The notes under the pieces were generated by a model, which made no database searches, was not told where the DNA came from, and saw only the letters and a list, made by a program, of their open reading frames with translations. This document shows positions 24,986 through 35,176 of a stretch of DNA of 60,060 nucleotides, piece after piece. Each line of letters opens with the position of its first letter. Position 1 is the stretch's first letter. A program made the position numbers and the translations under genes. Origin of the DNA: Cyanobacteriota bacterium (GTDB taxonomy: Bacteria > Cyanobacteriota > Cyanobacteriia > Cyanobacteriales > Microcoleaceae); NCBI GenBank assembly GCA_025362325.1, contig JANYGO010000356.1, forward strand, positions 1 to 60,060, given 5' to 3'.

Positions 24986-25837
24986 TTACTCACACAAAAC
25001 AGCCGCATGATGGCGAATGTGATCCTCCATAAAACTCGCCACAAAATAATAGCTGTGATCGTAACCTTCCTGCATCCTTAAAGTCAGCGGCTGTCCCGCT
25101 TTTGCACAAGCAGCCGCGAACATATCCGGCAACAATTGCTCGTCAGCAAGATAAGAATCAGCCGTGCCGCAGTCAATCAAAATCTGACGGTTGTCTTGCT
25201 TTTCCAGAACCAACTCGCTCGCATCCCAAGCCCTCCAACTCTCTTTGTCACCACCGAGGTAGTGTCCGAATATTTTTTTTCCCCAAGGGCTGCGCACGGG
25301 CGCGCAAATAGGCGCAAAAGCCGAAACAGAAAGATAGCGATCGCCATTTTTCAATGCGCAAATCAAAGCCCCGTGTCCGCCCATCGAATGACCAAAAATT
25401 CCCTGTTTTTCCGGTATCGCTGGAAAATTTTCTGCGATTAAATTCGGCAATTCATCAACCACATAACTGTACATTCGATAGTGAGAATTCCAAGGTGCAA
25501 CTGTCGCATCCACATAAAAACCCGCGCCACTTCCCAAATCCCAACTGTCATCTTCCCCAGGAATGCCAGTATCGCGCGGGCTAGTGTCTGGTGCAACTAA
25601 CATTAACCCGTATTTTGCCGCGAATTGCTGCGCCCCCGCTTTTGCCATAAAATTCTCTTCCGTGCAGGTTAAACCTGATAGAAAATACAGGACTGGTACG
25701 GGTTGAGTTTCGGCTTGGGGCGGATGATAAACAGTGAATTTCATTTCGCTGTTGCAGGCTGATGATTGATGGCTGTAAAATCCTAGTTTGCCGCCAAAAC
25801 TTTTATATTGTTTTTCCAGTTTAAGGAATTTAGACAT
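24986..25837 (-). CDS. fghA: S-formylglutathione hydrolase
   Basis: 283 aa from the ATG at 25837 (MSKFLKLEKQYKSFGG), the usual length of 278-285. Hydrolyses S-formylglutathione to formate and glutathione, the second step of formaldehyde detoxification. Esterase-D fold: catalytic Ser in IFGHSMGGHGAL, acid in IDCGTADSYL, and His in EGYDHSYYFV. It lies directly downstream of the formaldehyde dehydrogenase on the same strand (gap 102 bases, with a repeat). An in-frame extension to 25879 has no start support. Confidence 0.95.
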   Translation of the reverse strand: MSKFLKLEKQYKSFGGKLGFYSHQSSACNSEMKFTVYHPPQAETQPVPVLYFLSGLTCTEENFMAKAGAQQFAAKYGLMLVAPDTSPRDTGIPGEDDSWDLGSGAGFYVDATVAPWNSHYRMYSYVVDELPNLIAENFPAIPEKQGIFGHSMGGHGALICALKNGDRYLSVSAFAPICAPVRSPWGKKIFGHYLGGDKESWRAWDASELVLEKQDNRQILIDCGTADSYLADEQLLPDMFAAACAKAGQPLTLRMQEGYDHSYYFVASFMEDHIRHHAAVLCE

Positions 25838-25939
25838 GGTATTGGTAATTGATAATTGACTAATTAATCGCACTCGCACACTCGTTCCCAGGCAGAGCCA
25901 GGGAACCAGTTAATTGCTTATTCCTTCTTCCTTCTTCCT

Positions 25940-27811
<1,872 letters not shown>

Positions 27812-27846
27812 TAAATAAGTTGGTTACAAATAAAGATTAGATGGGG

Positions 27847-27915
27847 AGGGCGGGTTTTGCACTTTTCTACTGGCTTGTATCAGAGATTATTAGCTAAACC
27901 CGCCCCTACAATATA
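27847..27915. repeat. GGGCGGGTTT inverted repeat
   Basis: GGGCGGGTTT (about 27848) and AAACCCGCCCC (about 27896) are arms of a 60-bp stem-loop after the SDR gene; the sequence is followed by a T-run (GGTTTTTTTGCCC) and may act as terminator. Confidence 0.6.
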
Positions 27916-28003
27916 CTAGGTTTTTTTGCCCTTACTTACTTAAAATAGTAAAATAAGATTCCAGTCTGATCCAACGCCAGAACTCTTTCCCCAAATAGCC
28001 ACT

Positions 28004-29053
28004 GTGAACTTGCCGCTAACCTCGCCCTCGCAAACCGAAACCCGCAAAGCAGACCACCTCCGGATCTGCCTCGAAGAAGACGTACAATTTCGCGAAACTA
28101 CTAGCGGACTAGAAAACTACCGTTTTGCTCACTGCTGTTTGCCAGAACTCGATCGCACCCAAATCGATTTAACCTCCACATTCCTCGGCAAAAAACTAGC
28201 CGTACCCCTGCTCATATCGTCAATGACAGGCGGCACAGAACTCGCCCAGACAATCAACTATCGCCTCGCCGATGTCGCTCAAACATACAAACTGGCAATG
28301 GGAGTCGGTTCCCAGCGATGCGCTGTCGAAAACCCTCAACTAGCTCCTACATTTGCCGTGCGGCGCCGCGCTCCCGATATTCTGCTATTTGCTAATATCG
28401 GAGCGGTTCAATTAAACTATAATTACGGTTTGGAAGAATGCAAAAAAATCGTTGACATTCTCGAAGCAGATGCCCTTATTTTACACTTAAATCCGCTGCA
28501 AGAGTGCGTTCAAACTGAAGGTGATACTAACTTTAAAGGGCTGCTCGATAAAATTGCTAAATTGTGCGCTAAATTACCAGTACCGGTGATTGCCAAAGAA
28601 GTCGGCAACGGTATTTCTGGAAAAATGGCACAGAAATTGCTCGCGGCTGGGGTAAGCGCGATCGACATTGCCGGAGCCGGAGGCACTTCTTGGGCGAAAA
28701 TAGAAGGAGAGCGAGCCAAAGACGGCAAGCAGCGCCGCTTGGGCGCCACCTTTGCCGACTGGGGAATTCCGACAGCCGAGTGCGTTGTCAGCACCCGCGC
28801 CGCAGCACCGGATGTTCCCCTGATTGCCTCTGGAGGCTTGCAAAACGGCTTGGATGCAGCAAAAGCGATCGCCCTGGGCGCGGATGTGGCGGGACTGGCG
28901 CGGCCGTTTCTGCAAGCCGCAGCAGCATCGGAATCAGCCGCAGGCGTTCTAGCTGAGGTGTTAATTGCAGAGATTGCTACCGTGATGTTCTGTACGGGCT
29001 GCGCTAACTTGGATGAGTTGAAACATTCTGGGGTTTTGGAAAGGTTAAGATAG
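28004..29053 (+). CDS. fni: Isopentenyl-diphosphate delta-isomerase, type 2 (FMN-dependent)
   Basis: 349 aa. Interconverts IPP and DMAPP for carotenoid, chlorophyll and quinone synthesis; cyanobacteria use this FMN/NADPH enzyme. Seen: [16 protein letters not shown] start, [41 protein letters not shown] (catalytic Gln region), [27 protein letters not shown] and [19 protein letters not shown] (phosphate loop). Start is GTG at 28004. A long heptameric repeat tract follows. Confidence 0.95.
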   Translation: MNLPLTSPSQTETRKADHLRICLEEDVQFRETTSGLENYRFAHCCLPELDRTQIDLTSTFLGKKLAVPLLISSMTGGTELAQTINYRLADVAQTYKLAMGVGSQRCAVENPQLAPTFAVRRRAPDILLFANIGAVQLNYNYGLEECKKIVDILEADALILHLNPLQECVQTEGDTNFKGLLDKIAKLCAKLPVPVIAKEVGNGISGKMAQKLLAAGVSAIDIAGAGGTSWAKIEGERAKDGKQRRLGATFADWGIPTAECVVSTRAAAPDVPLIASGGLQNGLDAAKAIALGADVAGLARPFLQAAAASESAAGVLAEVLIAEIATVMFCTGCANLDELKHSGVLERLR

Positions 29054-29070
29054 AAAGATGTCAGTTTGCA

Positions 29071-29322
29071 GTAGTTAGTTGTTAGTTGTTGGTCGTTAGT
29101 TGTTAGTCGTTAGTCGTTAGTTGGTAGGGGCGGTGCCCCCGTGCCCGCCCTCTTAGTCGTTAGTCGTTAGTCGTTAGTTGTTAGTTAGTCGTTAGTTGTT
29201 AGTTGGCAGGAACTAACCAATAACCAATAACCAATAACCAATAACCAATAACCAATAACCAATAACTCATAACCAATAACCAATAACCAATAACTCATAA
29301 CCAATAACCAATAACCAATTAT
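29071..29322. repeat. Long heptameric tandem repeats: (TTAGTTG/TTAGTCG)n then (AACCAAT)n
   Basis: About 250 bp between fni and sppA. The first part is GTTAGTTGTTAGTCGTTAGT-type 7-bp units interrupted by a GGTAGGGGCGGTGCCCCCGT insertion at 29121-29150. From 29216 it switches to AATAACCAATAACCAATAAC units with occasional AACTCAT variants up to 10 bases before the sppA start. Confidence 0.93.
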
Positions 29323-29326
29323 CTAA

Positions 29327-31147
29327 ATGAAAGATTTCCTAAAATATACTTGTGCAAGTTTGCTGGGAACCTTCCTCGGACTGTTGCTGCTGGGCGGCAT
29401 CGGATTGGGGGGACTGGTACTGCTAATTGCTGTCGCGGCATCGTCGTCTAAAGATTCAGGCCCTCAAGTTAAAGATAAGTCTGTATTGGTATTAGACCTT
29501 TCTTTAAATATCACCGATAGCAAACCGAGCCGCAGCACCACCGCGGCGATTCAAGAAGCGCTTTCGGACGAGTCTGGCGATGCTGTGACGCTGCGGACTG
29601 TTTTAGATGCGATCGAATCTGCGAAAAAAGACCCGAAAATCGTGGGTATGTATCTCGAAGGCAGTTCGGACGCCAGCAGCAGCGGGTTTGCTAATCTCAA
29701 AGAAGTTCGATCGGCATTACAGCGTTTCCGAGATGCCAAAAAACCCATTTTTGCTTACGAAATGGACTGGAACGAGCGAGAATATTACCTCGGTTCAGTG
29801 GCCAACACAATTGCTATCAATCCTTACGGCTCTCTAGAACTCAACGGTTTTAGCAGTCAAGCCATGTTTTGGACTGGTGCTTTGGAAAAATACGGCGTAG
29901 GAGTGCAAGTCACTCGCGTTGGTAAATACAAGTCAGCCGTCGAACCGTTTTTGCTCAAAAAAATGAGTCCCGAAAATCGCCAGCAAACTCAAAAGTTGCT
30001 GGGAGATATTTGGGGCGAATACCTGAAAACTGTCGGGCCAAGCCGTAAATTGACCGTTCCCCAACTGCAAGCGGTGGCAGATCAGGGCGGAACTTTGATG
30101 GCTGACGAAGCGCTCAAAGGCAAGTTAGTTGATAAAGTTGTCTACTTTGACGAAATTGCAACCGAACTCAAAAAACTCACAGGAACCGATGGAGAAAACA
30201 AATCTTTCAAGCAAATTAGTTTGAAAAACTACGCGAGAATTGCTGAGGATAAAAACTCGACTCGCGCTAACAAGAAAAACCAGATTGCTGTACTTTACGC
30301 TGAGGGAGAGATTGTAGACGGGGAAGGCGGCCCGACTCAAGTAGGAGGCGATCGCATCGCTCAAGAAATGCGGAAAATCCGAGAAGATGACGACGTAAAA
30401 GCAGTAGTTTTGCGCGTTAACAGCCCCGGAGGCAGCGCGACAGCAGCCGAAGTCATCGGGCGCGAAGTCGCGCTGACGGGCAAAAAGAAGCCTGTTATCG
30501 TGTCGATGGGCAACTTAGCAGCTTCCGGCGGCTATTGGATTTCTATGGGTTCTAGCAAAATCTTTGCCGAAGCGAGTACGATTACCGGTTCCATCGGTGT
30601 TTTTGGAATGCTGTTCAATGCTGAAAAGTTGGCGGCTAACAACGGTATAACTTGGGACGTGGTGAAAACTGCCCGCTTTGCCGATACTAACACGATTTCC
30701 CGCCCGAAAAATCCTCAAGAATTGGCGAATATTCAGAGAGTAGTCGATCGCATTTACGATCGATTTATCACCAAAGTCGCCGACTCCCGCAAACTGCCGA
30801 AAAACAAGGTGCAAGAAATTGCTCAAGGCAGGGTTTGGTCTGGTACGGCTGCGAAACAGTTGGGTTTAGTCGATGAAATTGGCGGCCTAGAAGATGCTGT
30901 CAGAGAGGCGGCTAAGCAAGCTAAACTTGGCGACAATTGGCAGTTAGAAGAGTATCCAAAAAGTCGCAGTTTCGAGGAGAGAATTTTGGAAAGACTTTCA
31001 GGAGTTCGCGTTTTGCAACCAGTCACCAAACTCGACCCGCTGACGGCCGAAGTTAAGAAAATGCAGGATGAATTGGCTGTTATCAAGTCGATGAACGACC
31101 CGCAGGGAGTTTACGTTCGCTTACCTTTCGACTTGCGGATTAATTAA
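29327..31147 (+). CDS. sppA: Signal peptide peptidase SppA, long (67K-type) form
   Basis: 606 aa, tandem S49 domains as in E. coli SppA. N-terminal membrane anchor (LLGTFLGLLLLGGIGLGGLVLLIAVAA). The Lys of the dyad lies in TRVGKYKSAVEPFLLKKMSP (N-terminal domain) and the nucleophile Ser in SMGNLAASGGYWISMGS (C-terminal domain). In this form the active site is shared between the two halves. It digests signal peptides after secretion; cyanobacterial SppA1 is also implicated in phycobilisome turnover in Synechocystis. Two S49 proteins of different architecture therefore sit within 27 kb. The ATG at 29327 directly follows heptameric repeats. Confidence 0.95.
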   Translation: MKDFLKYTCASLLGTFLGLLLLGGIGLGGLVLLIAVAASSSKDSGPQVKDKSVLVLDLSLNITDSKPSRSTTAAIQEALSDESGDAVTLRTVLDAIESAKKDPKIVGMYLEGSSDASSSGFANLKEVRSALQRFRDAKKPIFAYEMDWNEREYYLGSVANTIAINPYGSLELNGFSSQAMFWTGALEKYGVGVQVTRVGKYKSAVEPFLLKKMSPENRQQTQKLLGDIWGEYLKTVGPSRKLTVPQLQAVADQGGTLMADEALKGKLVDKVVYFDEIATELKKLTGTDGENKSFKQISLKNYARIAEDKNSTRANKKNQIAVLYAEGEIVDGEGGPTQVGGDRIAQEMRKIREDDDVKAVVLRVNSPGGSATAAEVIGREVALTGKKKPVIVSMGNLAASGGYWISMGSSKIFAEASTITGSIGVFGMLFNAEKLAANNGITWDVVKTARFADTNTISRPKNPQELANIQRVVDRIYDRFITKVADSRKLPKNKVQEIAQGRVWSGTAAKQLGLVDEIGGLEDAVREAAKQAKLGDNWQLEEYPKSRSFEERILERLSGVRVLQPVTKLDPLTAEVKKMQDELAVIKSMNDPQGVYVRLPFDLRIN

Positions 31148-31230
31148 CTTTACTTTCAACCCGCTTGGAGTGGGTGAGTGTTTGTGTCGTAGCGGTTTCA
31201 ACCGCCTAGTTTCAACCGAGTCCGATATTG

Positions 31231-31264
31231 AAAAACCCGGTTTCTTCAAGAAACCGGGTTTATG
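31231..31264 (-). terminator. Hairpin terminator (AAACCCGGTTTCTT family)
   Basis: AAACCCGGTTTCTT (31232-31245) and AAGAAACCGGGTTT (about 31247-31261) form a near-perfect 14-bp stem. On the minus strand it is followed by TTTTTC, so it most likely terminates the glsB-like gene; it may also stop sppA readthrough. Confidence 0.75.
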
Positions 31265-31305
31265 AATACCCTAAAAGTCTACGGACTGGGAATTGGAAAT
31301 ATTTA

Positions 31306-31578
31306 TTATGCTGCACGCTGAGTCAACAATCCCCAGATGAAAAGTACCACGATCGCACCTACGACTGCAAAAGCTATGCTGGGTAGAGTTATTGCCCCGA
31401 AGGAAGCTCCCCCGCTCGTCCCCAGCAAGACTTGACCTAGATAACCTCCCACTAGGGCACCCACAATTCCTAAGCCTGTTGTTGCCAGAAAACCACCACC
31501 TTGAGTTCCCGGATAAATGGCTTTGGCGATCGCACCGGCAATCAGTCCTAAAACGATCCAAGCAATAATACCGCCCAT
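31306..31578 (-). CDS. GlsB/YeaQ/YmgE-family stress-response membrane protein
   Basis: 90 aa from the ATG at 31578, with GGAG 8 bases ahead; the frame upstream to 31638 is not expected to be translated. Three hydrophobic segments with glycine patterns: GGIIAWIVLGLIAGAIAKAIYPG, GGFLATTGLGIVGALVGGYLG, ITLPSIAFAVVGAIVVLFIWGLL. This family (transglycosylase-associated protein) consists of small inner-membrane proteins induced by stress; biochemical role unknown. Confidence 0.9.
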   Translation of the reverse strand: MGGIIAWIVLGLIAGAIAKAIYPGTQGGGFLATTGLGIVGALVGGYLGQVLLGTSGGASFGAITLPSIAFAVVGAIVVLFIWGLLTQRAA

Positions 31579-32036
31579 GTCTTTTTCTCCTGAGTGCTTA
31601 ACTTTGGTCTGCCTTGTCTTATGTTCTAAGAATAACAACTGATATCCCGCCCTTTCCTCTACCGTAGGGAGGAACCAAAAGTGGTAGAATTTCTGATCAA
31701 TCCTCGGAATCTGAGGCTTTTTAATCAGTCAAAAGAGTTATAGAAGAAGCCAGAAGCCAGAAGCCAGAAGCCAGAAGGAAGGCTTTAATTATCTAGGAGA
31801 AGGAGAGAAAGCTTTAGTTATTTAGCAGAGAAGCAATCGACCGATCATGTTTGTTTGTCCAATCCCAGAACGTCTTAAACGTCGCGCGCTGTTGGTAATA
31901 ACCCAATTTTTTTAACGAAAAAAGGTAATTATGTTCCAAGCCGAAGGTAAATAAAAGAATTTTTTCTGGGACTTTTTGTGTTTTACTGGTAAAAAAAATT
32001 ACAATAACTCTGTCAAATTAGGAAAGTTGGCCCCCG
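31579..32036. other. Intergenic region with GAAGCCA heptamer repeats
   Basis: About 460 bases without a gene. GAAGCCAGAAGCCAGAAGCC (7-bp units) at about 31745-31775, AT-rich sequence thereafter, and AGGAAAG at about 32020 serving the next gene. It holds the divergent promoters. Confidence 0.6.
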
Positions 32037-33224
32037 ATGAATCTGACACTGTGCACGATCGTGAAGAATGAAGAAGCAACACTGTCGCGGACTTTGGAGA
32101 GCGTTAAGGGTGTTGTTGACGAAATGGTTGTAGTAGATACCGGTTCGGGCGATCGCACCCGTGAAATTGCCCGAGAATCTGGGGCGAGGGTTTATGACTT
32201 TGAATGGTGCGACGACTTCGCAGCAGCGCGCAACGAGTCTCTGAAGCACGCCCAAGGCGACTGGATTTTGGTGTTGGATGCCGATGAAGTTTTGGTACCG
32301 GAGATTGTACCTCAAATTAAGCAGGCAATTACGAGCGATCGACTGCTGCTAATCAATCTCATCCGCCAAGAAATCGGTGCATCTCAATCTCCCTATTCCC
32401 TGGTGTCGCGCTTGTTTCGCAATCGCCCCAACCTCCGATTCTCTCGCCCATACCACGCTATGGTAGACGACAGCGTGGCTGAGATTTTGCAGCGGGAACC
32501 GCAGTGGAAAATAGCTTCTCTCCCCGATGTGGCGATTTTGCACTCTGGTTATCACAAAGATGCGATCGCCACCAAAGGTAAATTCCAAAAAGCTCAAGCA
32601 GCGATGGAACGCTATATAGCTTATTATCCAAACGATGCTTATGCTTGCAGCAAATTAGGCGCGCTGTACGTAGAAAGCGGGCAACTTCAGCGGGGAATTA
32701 ATTTATTAACTAGGGGCTTGACAGCTACCGCAATTGATGATTCTATTGTTTACGAACTCAACTATCATTTAGGCATTGCTTACCGCCAGCAGCAGCAATT
32801 CGTTAAAGCAAAAGAACACTATCAAGTCGCAATTAATACAGATGTCTTCCCGGCGATCAAGTTAGGTGCTTACAATAATTTGGGCAATTTGTTCAAAGAT
32901 GAAGGAGATTTGCCAGCAGCAGAAAAAGCTTACAAAGCAGCCTTGAAAATTGACCCCAATTTTGCCGCAGGTCACTACAATTTGGGACTGACACTAAAAG
33001 CGGCCGGAAATTTGGCAGATGCGATCGCCTATTATCGACAAGCAATTAAAATCGATCCTAAACACGCCGAAGCTCATCAAAATTTAGCAGTAGCGTTGCT
33101 AAAAATTGGTAAAATGCCTGAGAGTTTGGCGGAGTTTAAAAAGGCGATCGCGCTTCACGAACAGCGCCGTCCTTTTGAAGCAGAACGCCTGCGTCGGGGA
33201 CTACAAGAAATGGGGTTAATGTAA
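32037..33224 (+). CDS. Glycosyltransferase family 2 with C-terminal TPR repeats
   Basis: 395 aa. Residues 1-190 are a GT-A domain: LTLCTIVKNEEATLSRTLES, VVDTGSGDRTREIA, WILVLDADE with DxD for the metal-nucleotide sugar; then FRNRPNLRFSRPYHAMV. Residues 210-390 hold about four to five TPR units (AYNNLGNLFKDEGDLPAAEKAYKAALKIDPNF and similar). This SunS/TPR-GT type modifies proteins or assembles surface glycans; the TPR part would bind the acceptor. The substrate is unknown. It is cytoplasmic and monocistronic. Confidence 0.88.
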   Translation: MNLTLCTIVKNEEATLSRTLESVKGVVDEMVVVDTGSGDRTREIARESGARVYDFEWCDDFAAARNESLKHAQGDWILVLDADEVLVPEIVPQIKQAITSDRLLLINLIRQEIGASQSPYSLVSRLFRNRPNLRFSRPYHAMVDDSVAEILQREPQWKIASLPDVAILHSGYHKDAIATKGKFQKAQAAMERYIAYYPNDAYACSKLGALYVESGQLQRGINLLTRGLTATAIDDSIVYELNYHLGIAYRQQQQFVKAKEHYQVAINTDVFPAIKLGAYNNLGNLFKDEGDLPAAEKAYKAALKIDPNFAAGHYNLGLTLKAAGNLADAIAYYRQAIKIDPKHAEAHQNLAVALLKIGKMPESLAEFKKAIALHEQRRPFEAERLRRGLQEMGLM

Positions 33225-33313
33225 CTGAGTTGACATCCACCCCGACCTATTTGTGGAACAGACAAGATCCCTGTTCATGAAAATGGCAAAAATGTAAGAT
33301 GGCACCAATAAAA

Positions 33314-34030
33314 TCAAGCAATTATCTCTACTTTACCAGTATCCAAATCGTAGCGTCCTCCAACTACTTTAAGTTTACCTGCTTTAACTGCTTCAGCTAT
33401 AATCAGCGATGATTGTTTTAACTGATTTACGCTCATTTTCACATGAGCTCTGACAGCATTATCCCAGGCATCCCCCGGCTGACCTTTTGTGGCATCAACT
33501 GCTGGTTTAATCGCCGCGGCCAAACTGCCAATTTTACCAGGAAGTGGCTTGCCATCTAGAGCTGCTTTGACAGCACCGCAGCGTTCGTGACCCAGGATTA
33601 CTAGCAGCGGAACACCTAATTCTGCTGCGGCATATTCCATACTGCCGACAACAGCATCATCAAGGATATTTCCAGCTACTCGGATATCAAATAAATCCCC
33701 TAATCCTTGGTCAAAAAGAATTTCCGGGGCTACCCGCGAATCAGAACAGCCAAGGATAGTCGCAAACGGATGTTGACCCTGTGCTACTTCTAAAACTCGC
33801 GATCGGCTTTGGTCGGGAAATGTGCGTTTTTGGTCAATGTACCGCTGATTCCCGTCCATCAATTTCTGGAGTGCCGCGTCAGGAGTGATGTTTGAGGTTG
33901 TCTCTGTGTTTGCATTGGCAGCTTCAACTTTTAAGAGTGCTGGTGCAATGGTGGCCATCAGTGTCCCTGCACCAGCCATCAAGAGGGCACTCCGCCTGGA
34001 CATCCTGCCTGTTTTTTCTTGGTCAGTCAT
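33314..34030 (-). CDS. Beta-carbonic anhydrase with Tat signal peptide
   Basis: 238 aa. A twin-arginine leader MSRRSALLMAGAGTLMATIAP with an A-x-A-type cleavage region near VEAANA precedes a beta-CA domain. Zinc ligands in LGCSDSR (Cys and Asp-Arg dyad) and LGHERCGAV (His, Cys) are intact. It converts CO2 and bicarbonate; export by Tat places it in the periplasm or thylakoid lumen, unlike carboxysomal CcaA. It resembles the EcaB type reported in Synechocystis. A long hydrophilic insert (about residues 155-185) is usual for this subfamily. Confidence 0.92.
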   Translation of the reverse strand: MTDQEKTGRMSRRSALLMAGAGTLMATIAPALLKVEAANANTETTSNITPDAALQKLMDGNQRYIDQKRTFPDQSRSRVLEVAQGQHPFATILGCSDSRVAPEILFDQGLGDLFDIRVAGNILDDAVVGSMEYAAAELGVPLLVILGHERCGAVKAALDGKPLPGKIGSLAAAIKPAVDATKGQPGDAWDNAVRAHVKMSVNQLKQSSLIIAEAVKAGKLKVVGGRYDLDTGKVEIIA

Positions 34031-34232
34031 CGTTTATAACTCTGTTTAAGCGTTAAACATTCTTAGGATAACATATAGCATAAATTTTGACTGATTTTTT
34101 TATTTTTTCTTTAGAAGCAGTCTTTCTTCAATAAAAAATATTCATTCATTAATAATTATAAAATATTCCAACCTAAATATAAAATAAAAGCTATAATTGG
34201 AAATTAACAATAATTTTGCTCAACAAATCGAA

Positions 34233-35048
34233 ATGGCTTACGTTGCCAGTATTCATATCTATCCGATCAAAGCCCTTGACGGCATATCGGTCGGTCAAGC
34301 GACTATTCTTGCTAGTGGTGCTTTAAAGGGCGATCGCTCTTTGGCAATCTGCGATCGAAAAGGAGAATTTGTTAACACTAAGCGCAGCAGCGGAGTCCAT
34401 TTTCTCCGCTTATCCTTTGATATCAAACAAAGAATTGCCGGTCTGAAAATTCAAAACACCGAACAAGAAATCTTTTTTCATGTAGATAGAGAACGCCCTG
34501 AGATAGAATATTGGTTGAGCAACTACTTCGGGTTCCCCGTCACGTTAATTGAAAACTTGCTCACAGGCTTTCCAGACGATACCGCAGCACCGGGGCCAAG
34601 CATTATCAGTACCGCAACAATTGCCGAAGTTGCATCTTGGTTTCCGAGGGTTTGTGTTAACGAGATGCGCCATCGCTTGCGAGCTAATATTGAAATAGGA
34701 GATGTCCCGGCTTTCTGGGAAGACCAACTTTTCGGAGCAGCCGATGAAGTTGTCAGGTTTAAAATAGGCCCAGTAATATTTGAAGGTATTAATCCCGGTC
34801 AGCCCTGTATCCTATCTACACGAAATTCTGCGGCGAAAGAACTTTATCCTAATTTAAAAAATGTACGGACAGCCAAGCAGAATGAACTCATGCCTGAATG
34901 GGCAAAAAAAGGGCATTTAAATCACTTTAGTCGGCTGATAGTTAACACGCGAGTGCCACTTCAAGCAGCAGGAAAAATAGTACATCTAGGAGATGAAGTT
35001 CAAATCCTCAGCGTCAGCAAATCCCTATTTAATACCATTCCTGATTAG
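34233..35048 (+). CDS. MOSC-domain protein with N-terminal beta-barrel
   Basis: 271 aa from the ATG at 34233 (MAYVASIHIYPIKALDG, the family-typical start); a TTG 36 bases upstream is in frame but unlikely. N-terminal MOSC_N barrel (SIHIYPIKALDGISVGQA, GALKGDRSLAICDRKGEFV) followed by the MOSC domain (RLRANIEIGDVPAFWEDQLF, FEGINPGQPCILSTRN). The C-terminal Cys in GQPCILSTRN is at the position where MOSC enzymes carry or bind molybdenum cofactor. No iron-sulfur domain is fused. Role in N-hydroxylated substrate reduction is inference from mARC relatives. Confidence 0.85.
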   Translation: MAYVASIHIYPIKALDGISVGQATILASGALKGDRSLAICDRKGEFVNTKRSSGVHFLRLSFDIKQRIAGLKIQNTEQEIFFHVDRERPEIEYWLSNYFGFPVTLIENLLTGFPDDTAAPGPSIISTATIAEVASWFPRVCVNEMRHRLRANIEIGDVPAFWEDQLFGAADEVVRFKIGPVIFEGINPGQPCILSTRNSAAKELYPNLKNVRTAKQNELMPEWAKKGHLNHFSRLIVNTRVPLQAAGKIVHLGDEVQILSVSKSLFNTIPD

Positions 35049-35098
35049 TTTTATGAGGATTTGATTCCAAATTTAGTGGCATCGTCAGGTGACTGTTG

Positions 35099-35170
35099 AC
35101 TGTTGTTACCAATTCCCTGCGCAGGCCCATGCCCTGCGCAGGCCCATGCCCCATCCCTCCGCTTCGCTTC
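35099..35170. repeat. CCTGCGCAGGCCCATGCC direct repeat
   Basis: The 18-bp unit CCTGCGCAGGCCCATGCC occurs twice in tandem (about 35115-35150), containing the palindrome CCTGCGCAGG, between the convergent MOSC and cyclase genes. Confidence 0.75.
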
Positions 35171-35176
35171 GCCCAA

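Noticed and set aside
29071-29322. Regular repeats that could be taken for a CRISPR array
   Set aside because: Units are 7 bp in uninterrupted tandem with no unique spacers; there are no cas genes in the window.
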